Source: Tethya wilhelma
Taxonomy: Eukaryota > Porifera > Demospongiae > Tethyida > Tethyidae
Assembly: GCA_964030475.1 (NCBI GenBank)
Contig: CAXIPT010000001.1
Coordinates: 7,220,179 to 7,284,178, forward strand
Reading direction: 5' to 3'
DNA: 64,000 bases
Program-made: the position numbers and the translations under genes
Notes under the pieces: generated by a model
The model's input: the letters and a program-made list of their open reading frames with translations, nothing else
Databases searched by the model: none
What the model was told of the DNA's origin: nothing
Part shown: positions 19,613-29,000 of the stretch, one piece after another
How positions within the stretch are numbered: position 1 is the stretch's first letter
Layout of the letters: every line of letters starts with the position of its first letter

Positions 19613-21019
19613 ATGCACACTAAAACAGCCCTCAATTGGTTGGCTCTGATAGCAGTTGGAGTCATTGCATCTATTGGGTATTGTGAGGCCCAGCAAAGGA
19701 TCATTTACATCTATCCAGCTTCCAATGGATCTGTTCAATTCAACAGCACCTGTCCTTCCACATGCTACACTCTACCTGAGCTCTATGATCAGCATACTGA
19801 GAACAATTCTCTGATTGGCTTCAACACAACACTGTTTTTCATTGGAGAGGAATATGACTTTGAGCCTGAACAGCCTGGACACTTGGTCTTCAAAGATGTA
19901 GGGAATCTAACTCTGACAAGCAACACTAGTGCAGTGATCAACTGTACGAGCCATTTTGGATTGGCATTCTTGAATATTACAAACCTTACATTTCAGAACA
20001 TATCAATGTACAACTGTGGTGCCAAATTGAGCACAGATTTGGTTCAAAAAACTCGTTCTCTTCAAATTGATAATCCACGAAGAATCAGAATCCAACCCTA
20101 TGTGGCTGTATTTGCAGTGAATGTATACTCACTGTTTATGTCAAGAGTAACCATTTTTAACAGCTATGGACATGGACTACTGGGACTGAACATTATTGGA
20201 GACTCTCAAATCGTATCTACAGACTTTATTGGCAACAACTTCATATCTTACTATCAGTGTAGAGGGCCATCACTGAATGCTTCTGAAGAAAACAACTGCA
20301 GAGGAGGAAATGCAGTGATCCTTTTCACTGATCTTCATGAATGCCCTCAGCCACCATTGACCCCTGCAACATTCACCCTGACCATAACAGACACTACCTT
20401 CATAAGGGGAGTGCATGTCGTACACCATCCACCGTATTTAAGCTATGGTAGTGGACTAGGAGTTGCCATGAGTCAAAGAAATTATGATGTAAAATTGAGA
20501 ATGACTCGATGCAAAAGCATTGGCAACATAGCTATTAAAGAAGGGGCCAATTTAAACTTTGTCATCGCAGGTACAGTTGTGAACAGCTCTGTAACAATCA
20601 GAGATAGTCAAAGTCTATTTGGGAATGTAATTACCCCACCCTTTTCTGAAGGGGTGTACGTAACAGGCTCAGCACCAGGACTTTATTTCATTCATGGCTT
20701 TTTTGACAAAAGAGATATATTGCCATGTACAAAGAATGCAACAGACACAAGAGTTGAGGTTCTTTTAGTAGAAAACAGTCAATTTTCGTACAATTTTGGA
20801 GGAGCCATTTCAATAATAATTGCATCTGGATTTCAAGCAAACTTAGTCCCAGTAACTTTTACAACCACTATACGGAACTCTCACATTACCCAAAACACTG
20901 TGTCAACTGTGAATAGAGGAGTGGCAGCTCTATGGGTAGTTGAACTAATCAGAATCACTAGACGTACAGAAATTGTCTTGGAGAATTCTCAGATCTCACA
21001 AAATATAGACCTGGCATGA
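19613..21019 (+). CDS. Beta-helix (PMP-like) membrane protein paralogue 2, N-terminal half
   Basis: ORF of 468 aa from ATG 19613. It has a signal peptide (LNWLALIAVGVIASIGYCEAQ), then the same ectodomain as the gene at 13945: STCPSTCYTLPELYDQHTEN, then Asn/Thr/Ser-rich beta-helix rungs with many N-glycosylation sequons and paired cysteines. It stops because a TGA at 21017 belongs to the left end of an inverted-repeat block (21017-22613). Past that block, coding similarity of the same kind resumes (22615 on). As assembled the gene is interrupted; an intron explanation fails because no donor precedes the stop in the right place. Predicted extracellular, glycosylated surface protein of unknown ligand. 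Confidence 0.7.
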   Translation: MHTKTALNWLALIAVGVIASIGYCEAQQRIIYIYPASNGSVQFNSTCPSTCYTLPELYDQHTENNSLIGFNTTLFFIGEEYDFEPEQPGHLVFKDVGNLTLTSNTSAVINCTSHFGLAFLNITNLTFQNISMYNCGAKLSTDLVQKTRSLQIDNPRRIRIQPYVAVFAVNVYSLFMSRVTIFNSYGHGLLGLNIIGDSQIVSTDFIGNNFISYYQCRGPSLNASEENNCRGGNAVILFTDLHECPQPPLTPATFTLTITDTTFIRGVHVVHHPPYLSYGSGLGVAMSQRNYDVKLRMTRCKSIGNIAIKEGANLNFVIAGTVVNSSVTIRDSQSLFGNVITPPFSEGVYVTGSAPGLYFIHGFFDKRDILPCTKNATDTRVEVLLVENSQFSYNFGGAISIIIASGFQANLVPVTFTTTIRNSHITQNTVSTVNRGVAALWVVELIRITRRTEIVLENSQISQNIDLA

Positions 21020-22613
21020 TATAGGGGGGTATGTTCCATTTTTTGATATGCTTATAACCAGTTATTAGCAGTTAGAAGGTTATAAAATTAAGAATACAGC
21101 AATTACAAAATTAATGATGTGTTTTGTCTTGATTGATCATAAAATTAATTACTACATGTACAACTAAAGAGAGTCACAGTGGTACAATGTGATGTCACGT
21201 TGTAACAGGTTAAAACCGGTTATAGTAGACTATAATGGGTTATAAGAGGTTACAAATGTGTTGTACAGGTTGGAATAGGTTAAAACAGGTTATAGAAGAT
21301 TATAATGGGTTATAAGAGGTTATACAGTGGGTTTATGTGTTGCACAGGTTGTAACAGGTTAAAACAGGTTATAGTGGGTTATAAGAGGTTACAGTTGATT
21401 ATAATGGGTTATAAGCAGTTACAGTGGGTTACAAATGTGTTGTACAGGTTGTAACAGGTTAAAACAGGTAATAGTAGATTATAATGGGTTATAAGAGGTT
21501 ACAGTGGGTTTATGTGTTGCACAGGTTGCCGTAGCAGGTTAAAACAGGTTATAATGGGTTATAAGAGGTTACAGTGGATTATAATGGTTAAAACAGGTTA
21601 TAATGGGTTATAAGAGGTTACAGTGGATTATAATGGTTAAAACAGGTTATAGTGGGTTATAAGAGGTTACAGTGGATTATAATGGTTAAAACAGGTTATA
21701 GTGGGTTAATACTTATAAGAGGTTACAGTGGATTATAATGGGTTATAAGAGGTTACAGTGGGTTACAAATGTGTTGTACAGGTTGTAACAGGTTAAAACA
21801 GGTTATAGTAGATTATAATGGGTTATAAGAGGTTACAGTGGGTTTATGTGTTGCACAGGTTGCTGTAGCAGGTTAAAACAGGTTATAGTGGGTTATAAGA
21901 GGTTACAGTGGATTATAGTGGGTTATAAGAGGTTACTGTGGGTTACAATACATGTGTTGTAATATATTGTAACAGGTTAAAACAGGTTATAGTGGGTTAT
22001 AAGAGGTTACGGTGGATTATAATGGGTTATTAGAGGTTACAGTGGGTTACAAATGTGTTGTATAGGTTGTAACAGGCTAAAACAGGTTATAGTAGACTAT
22101 AATGGGTTATAAGAGGTTACAGTGCAACTCCAACAATCTGATTTATAATATGCGGAGGCTATAACCCAATTGTTTCCTATAGCCGTTATTACTCTTATAA
22201 CTCATCATAATTCCGAAATAACCCTATAACCAATAACCCTTTATAACATCTATAACCCACTCTAACCCAATAACCCTTTCCACTCTCAATAACTCATCTA
22301 TAACCCACTCTAGCTCTAACCCAATAATCCTTTCCACTCTCAATAACCCTTTATAACATCTATAACCCACTCTAACCCAATAACCCTTTATCTATTACCC
22401 ACTCTTTCGCATTATCTGCTTTAACCCAACTTGAATACATTATATTATCCCAGTTTGAATAAAATTCAATAAAAATAATTCCTTTTAATAACCTTCTATA
22501 ACCCAGGACACTGCAGTTTGCAAATAACCCAGTTTCCTAACTGCTGCTAACATCCTATAACCACAAAAACTGGTTATAAGCATATCAAAAATTGGAATAA
22601 CCCCCCTATATCA
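21017..22613. repeat. 1.6 kb inverted-repeat-bounded array of GGTTATAA-type repeats
   Basis: Exact 13 bp terminal inverted repeats, TGATATAGGGGGG at 21017 and CCCCCCTATATCA at 22601, extend imperfectly inwards (GATATGCTTATAACCAGTT against AACTGGTTATAAGCATATC). The left two thirds is a degenerate tandem array on the G-rich strand, with words GGTTATAAGAGGTTACAGT, GGATTATAATGG and AACAGGTTAAAACAGG; a higher-order unit of roughly 100-200 bp recurs. The right third carries the complementary C-rich words (TATAACCCACTCTAACCC). The whole block could fold into a very large hairpin. It interrupts the beta-helix gene. Removing exactly this block leaves the two halves one base out of frame. Confidence 0.85.
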
Positions 22614-22614
22614 A

Positions 22615-25000
22615 GCCACATATGGTTCAGTGAGACTCTCATCCATTAGCAACGTCACTATCATCAATAGTAGTTTTATTGGGAACAAGCAGCTATCAGC
22701 TGTCCATGCTATCAACAGCTATGTTTATTTTGATGAAAGAAACACATTTGCCAACAACACTGCAGCCTATGGCGGTGGGCTCTATGTTACAGCTGACTCA
22801 GCCATCTTTCTTGATCCAAGCACTCAGATAACATTTGAACACAATCTTGCTCTAGCTAAAGGTGGAGCAATTTATGTTGAAGAGAGTACAAACTTGAATG
22901 ATGATCACACTTGTTTCTTTCAACTGTTTGACCCTACTCTGACCCCCATATTGCATCTGGACACTGGGATTACGTTCAACAACAACACAGCCAAGTTAGC
23001 TGGAGATACCTTGTATGGGGGGAGCATAGACCAATGCCATATGCCATCACCTTCAGCTTTCTTCCTCCACAATTCAACCTTCATTGGAGGTATAATATTT
23101 GACCATATAAGTGATTTCACAGGACAGGCACAAACAGGCTCTGTTGTCTCGTCGGATGCAATTGGACTGTGTTTTTGTACAAGTGGTCAAATAGACTGTG
23201 ACTTTCAAAACAAATACTCTCATCAAACTCTTTTCAAGTATCCTGGGGAGAAGTTTCTTGTCTCAGTGATAGGAATAGGTCAGAGGGCAGGAATCACTCC
23301 AGCTGTAGTCAACACTAAATTCATATCAACTGGTATAGGAAATGTACAAAGAATTGGACGAGACTGCAATGATGTACAGTACCAAATTACAACAAACATA
23401 ACAAAGGAGTATCTATTAATAACTACAAACAAACTAATTATCAACCATGCTTTGATAGTAGAAGTTAAACTACTTCCATGCCCAGTGGGATTCGGTCTAG
23501 ATGAAGCAACCCATGTATGTAATTGTGATGAACAGCTACAGGAACGAAATATGACAAACTGTGACATCAATACTAGGACCATTGTCCGCTTACCACCCTA
23601 CTGGTTAAGTAACTATTCTGATAGTCTATTGCTCCATGACAACTGCCCATACGATTACTGTAAACCAACACAGGTTGAGATTACAATGGAAGACTCTGAA
23701 ATCAACAAACAATGTGCATTCAATCGTACAGGAACACTCTGTGGACAATGTGGAGAAGGATTGAGTCTTGTTTTTGGCTCATCAAGATGCATCCAATGCT
23801 CAAACAAGTACCTAGCTCTTCTCATACCATTTGCACTAGCAGGAATAGCTCTTACAGTGTTGCTATTTCTGCTAAATCTAACCGTGTCAATTGGTGCTGT
23901 CAATGGACTCATATTCTATGCCAACATTGTCAAGATCAATGAAGCCGTTTTCTTCCCTCCAGGAGATAACAATGTTTTAAAAATCTTTATTTCATGGGTG
24001 AACCTTGACCTTGGTATTGACACCTGCTTCTACAATGGAATGAACTCCTATGTCAAAACATCTACAGTTTGCCTTCCCATTGTACCTATGGCTCATTCTT
24101 GCTGCAATCTTGATAGCGCTACGATACTCCAGTACTCTTGTGAAGCTCTGTGGTACTCATGCCGTACCTGTACTTGCCACAGTTTTCCTACTTTCGTTTA
24201 CCAAACTACTGCGTGCAATTATCACAGCTCTGTCGCTCACAACCCTTGACTATCCTGATGAGACAAGAGTCCTTTGGCTTTACGATGGAAACATTGAGTT
24301 TGGAAAACACAACCATCTACCTCTTCTGATATTCTCAATCATTTTTCTCATTGCTCTGGTCCCGTACACTCTTCTACTCACCAGTGTCCAGTTTCTGAGG
24401 AAGTGGTCACATAAAAGGTGTTTTAAATGGGTGTCCAAGCTTATGCCCATCTTTGATGCTTATCTTGGCCCCTACAAAGACAAACATGGCTACTGGACGG
24501 GACTCTGTTTGGTGGTTCGTATTGTCCTGGTCCTAGTCTTCACCTTCAACATCTTAGGAGATCCTGCCGTCAACCTCCTCGTGATTACCTTGGTTGTGTT
24601 CCTTCTCATCATTTTCAACCTTGGTCAGGGTGGTGTATACAAGAAGAACACTATCACAGCACTAGAAGTGTCCTTCATCTTCAACCTTGGTATGCTAGCT
24701 GCAGCTACAGGATACGTTCGTCAAACTAGTGGCAACCAGTCAGGAGTCATCTACACTTCAACATCCCTTGCACTTGTGACATTCTTACTGATTGTGATTT
24801 ATCACATTTATGTGACGTTTGAAGGAAAATGTAAGAGGGATCGAAGCACACCCTCTGCACAAGAGCTTGTAGCTTCACTTGATATTGAAAACAAACCAAA
24901 CGTTACAAAAACTGTTGTAGAATCACCCAAACTTAATTTGTTCAGTGGTTCATACAAGGCTGACATTCTCAGAGAACCACTAATTGAAGACACGTCATAA
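22615..25000 (+). pseudogene. Beta-helix membrane protein paralogue 2, C-terminal half with a frameshift
   Basis: Frame 1 runs from about 22615 to about 24045. It has beta-helix repeats with GGA-type PMP motifs (NNTAAYGGGLYV, FEHNLALAKGGAIYVEE), then a Cys-rich EGF/TNFR-like module (CAFNRTGTLCGQCGEGLSL) and a first membrane helix (YLALLIPFALAGIALTVLLF). At about 24045-24055 the frame must shift to continue as LQFAFPLYLWLILAAILIAL and further hydrophobic helices to residue 24,998 (about nine in all), ending in a cytoplasmic tail REPLIEDTS. The shift is equivalent to a 2-base loss or 1-base gain after AAAACAT. The architecture is that of large sponge surface proteins with a beta-helix ectodomain and a multi-pass anchor. 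It could be a pseudogene or a functional gene carrying sequence errors. Confidence 0.7.
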
Positions 25001-25339
25001 CTAGCTAACTATAATGAACATATCACTAGAACATGCACCAACTGTAGAATGTGTCTATTTCTAAATTATAGGGTATGGGTAAGTTGGTTTTCAACTGGCT
25101 GCTATCACTGTCTTGCTTATGTAAATTTTCGGTGCTTTAGCTTAGCTACATTATTTTGAGTTTTCAAGTAATTTTCTTACTTGTTTCTGAGGCCTCATGT
25201 GTTTGATGTGAACATTTATGAAATTGTTGTTGCTGCTATTATTAGTTTTTCAAACATATTCAGTTCTGTACTTTGTAGCATTGTATGTAGATTTGCTATT
25301 GTTAATAGAACAGTTAAGGTGGTAACATTTTGAGTGGGT

Positions 25340-25635
25340 AACATTCGACAAGCGACATGCAACATGCGTCATTCGAAATGCGACATGCGACATGCAACAT
25401 TCAATTGAAACATTGAAAAGATTAAAGAAATTAAATTATAAAGATAAAGATTAAGGTGGTAGCATTTTGTTAGGGTAACATTTGGCATTTGGCATACGAC
25501 ATGCGACATACGACATGCGACATGCGACAATCGACATGCAACATGTGATATGCGACATGCGATATTCGACATGCGACATGCGACATGCGACATGCGACAT
25601 GCGACATGCGACATGCGACATGTGACATGCAACAT
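25340..25635. repeat. Tandem GACATGC heptanucleotide array
   Basis: Two blocks of (GACATGC)n and near variants (GACATTC, GACATAC), separated by a copy of an AAACATTGAAAAGATTAAAGAAATTAAA segment that recurs after the second block. So a unit of array plus AT-rich spacer is itself duplicated. The long Met-Ser-His ORFs through it are artefacts of the 7 bp period. Confidence 0.85.
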
Positions 25636-25883
25636 TCGATTGAAACATTGAAAAGCTTAAAGAAATTAAATTGAAGATAAAGATTAAAACCTTTCTATCC
25701 ATAGTATGTGATTCTTATTATGGTCTCATTTTCTCCTGTGAGTGTTGTCCTGTGGTGTTGAATATGGTTAACTGTTTAGCCACAGATTAGCACAGTAAAA
25801 GGTTTCTTGGAATAAAGTTGGTAAAGATCAACATTTTCACATAATAACGATCGAGGATGTCGCACGCGCGCGCGCCATCGTCA

Positions 25884-25897
25884 GTTGTCATGGCAAC
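25884..25897. promoter_or_regulatory. RFX X-box in the IFT140 promoter
   Basis: GTTGTCATGGCAAC is a near-perfect imperfect-palindromic X-box (half site GTTGYC, two-base spacer AT, half site GGCAAC), the binding site of RFX factors. It lies 134 bp upstream of the IFT140 ATG, just after a CpG-rich stretch (GCACGCGCGCGCGCC). RFX control of intraflagellar transport genes through X-boxes is established in nematodes, flies and vertebrates. Spacing and match make it a strong candidate here. Confidence 0.8.
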
Positions 25898-26030
25898 TTC
25901 TAGATATACAGCTAGATCAAAAAGAGCTCTCGAGAGCCCGAAGGCTAAACCATAATTTCTTTATACTCACGATCTGATTATTTTCCTAGCACCATTCTTT
26001 CGAGGGCTGATTCACCTATAGGCAAAACTG

Positions 26031-29000
26031 ATGGCAGTTTACTTCGACTATCACATCCAATCATCTCCCTCCTACACCCCCAGGAGTCTCACTCATCATG
26101 GATTAGAGTGGCACAGCAACTTCTCTCTTCTTGCGGTGGCTTCTAGGAATGAGACAAGAGATACTGAAGGCTTGGTCAATTTTTATTTGGATCAAGTAAG
26201 TGAGGGAAAGCATATAGATTATGTCTGAGTCTGCATTTGTGTATGGATGGGCATTATTTGGAGTATCAAGCCTACATCTACTCCTGCTGCTGTGTATCAT
26301 TGTCAGGCATGGTAGCAGGGTTAATGGTCTGCTCAGGTAATAGTATATGTTCTAACATAGTATTGTTGCAAATGGCTGCAGGGTGAGCTACTGGAAGATG
26401 CCTCCATCCATCGTTCAGCAGTGGTGCAGTGCATGCAGTGGCATCCTGAGAAGAAACTGATAGCCATTGGTTGGAGCAGTGGAGAGATCACCACCTATAA
26501 TCACAGTGAACAAGATGTGTCTGAACAAAGCTCAATTCATCGTTCGGCCATCTCTGTGCTTCGATGGAATAAGAATGGAAGTCGACTCGTCAGTGGAGAT
26601 GAGGTGAATACATCTTGGCTCTTAATTGATATGGATCATAGTTTACATGTTATTCAGCATATATCTATTTCATACAGTCATCACAGTCTTACTGATATAC
26701 TGATTCATTGGCACATTACTCCACACATGTGTTAGAGTGGGCTCTTATTAGTTTGGAAAATTGAGGGGCGAGGACAAATCCACCCCATGCCTCTCCACCA
26801 GCACCGACTGCACTCTGGACTCACTCACTGTGTGATGCTGCACCCCGTGCAGAGCTCTGAGAAGGGGGCCAGTGTGCTGGAGGCGTACAGCTGGCATGGA
26901 AGAAATGCTGCTGAAATTGCAAAGAATGTGCCCGACCCTATTGCCTGCTTCTGTGCCACAAGTGATGGTCAGTCAACGACAAAAGTTGTCACATCTTTTA
27001 GACAATATTTAAACCTACACTGATACTTACCATCCTTATACACCATCCATTCAGGTGCTGTACTGTTCCTAAACCACTCTGGTGAATGTGTGGCGTGGTA
27101 TCATGCTGAAAACAGCAGTATACACTCTCTCCTGCTCTATGACAACATGCAGCTCCTAGCCATCATCAACAACGAGATGTTCCTGACCCTATTCTCAGTC
27201 ACCCCCAGTGGACAGACCACACAGACCACAAGTGTGAGTAACAACATACTTGAATATTGTAATTTTGTTGGCCATCATGCATCTACTAGCCAAAATTTTA
27301 TTGGCTAAGATGAGTGTAGATATTATATGTCATGGAGGGTGGGAAGTGGAGGTCATTTTATTGTGTACCTGCATGTGTGATGGTTGTATAAGTGCATTGA
27401 TGGTATATAGACTTGAATCCATTATCATTATGTATATAGCTCAATAAAATGTGCACCTCCATTCCTCTCCAGGCCAAACTGAGTGGAAGAAACAAACTCA
27501 ATACCATAATCTTTGTGGCTGATCGTGTACTAGCCTCATCCTCCAATGAGAATGTCATCAAATTCTGGGACCATGATCCAAGCAACAACTATGTGCTGCC
27601 CATTCAACAAAAGCACCCAAGGATGGATGAGGTGGTCACTAACATCAGCTACAACAAGAACAATGGTGAGGGGGTATTCTATTTCCAAGTAAAATCCATA
27701 ACCAACATGAGCTACCACCATACTTGCTTAAATTTTTGCATACTAAGGTAAGGTGGGGCATTTTCATACCGGTGGGGTAATTTCGATATGCTTATTTCTC
27801 TGCTATAAACGCTATTTAGCTGTGACTTTTTTCTATTAGCAGGACCTACCAGATCTGCAGTTCAAGAAAAGCATAATCTGAACAGCATTCATAGCAGAGA
27901 AATTAGCTAGCACTATGACATTGGAATTACCCCCGGGTTCGGAATTGCCCCACTTTACCTTACAATTAATACATGGGGAAAAAATCTTTAGATCTAGCTT
28001 GGATTCGAACTTTGGTCAAATACTCTTACCACTGAGCTACTAGAGCTCACAGGCATTGCAGCGGAGAAATAGCAGTGTACACTACCCTGTACTGCTCATA
28101 AATGCTAGTTGACATGAGTCAAAAGTTTTACATCTTACTAGTCTTGTATGTGGTTCCTCCTCTCTTTCCTTGTAGAGGTCCTTGCTGCTGTCACTAGTGG
28201 TGGTAATCTGATACTGTGGAAGTGGAGAGGAGTGCCTCCTGGCAAGAAGGTGGATGGACCAGAGAAATGGGAGCTGATAACGTCGTCAAAACTCTCAGGG
28301 CCTGCAGTACAAGTCAAGGTAATTATCGTTACCACCTTAGATAAACTATGTTACATGTCTATTACTATGCTCTTGTGGATATATAACATTATGATTTTTT
28401 ATCCCTTGGTGCCAAAACTTGTATAGAGATTGTTTTTAACAAAGGATGGACGTGGAGTTTTTCTCTTTGTTTTCTCTATTTCAGTGGGGCTCAAAGAGAA
28501 ATCTTCTGGCAGTGAACTGTGCAAATACAGTCCAGATACTCAGCGAACACGTCATGAACAGCCATTTCAATGATCAGGTAGCCCATGCCAATCGTACAAT
28601 GTGCATCTTCAGTGAGTTGTGTCTGCACTGATCTACAGGTGTCAGCAGTGCAGGTGTCTCCCTCTGAGGTACTGGTTGAGAACCATAAAACTGAAATTGT
28701 TCATACAATCAAAACAGACATTCATATCAGAGGTCTTTTCACTACAAAGGTATGTAGAAATCTGAAGGATTGAAGTAGTATGAGCTTTAGTTTTGTTTTG
28801 TTTCTTTTAATAAATAAATCATCTTATATCCCGTATTTTTGTGGTACTGTAGGAACATATTGCTGTTTGGAGTGGTAAAATGCTTGCAGTGTATGCCTTT
28901 TCACAAGATAAAGCTCTAGTTAGAGATGCAGGTACATATGTGCACTTTGCACTTCATGCTAAACTATGTGAGTGTCACTGTTTGCCATATCTTCTATAGG

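Noticed and set aside
21040..22600. Interstitial telomere array
   Set aside because: GGGTTA words occur but units are irregular (GGTTATAA, GGTTACAGT, GGATTATAA) and the block has its own inverted ends; it is not TTAGGG repeats.
25369..25702. Two Met-Ser-His-Val-rich ORFs; also a CRISPR-like look of regular repeats
   Set aside because: Direct translation of the GACATGC satellite. The repeats are contiguous without unique spacers, and CRISPR does not apply to an animal genome.
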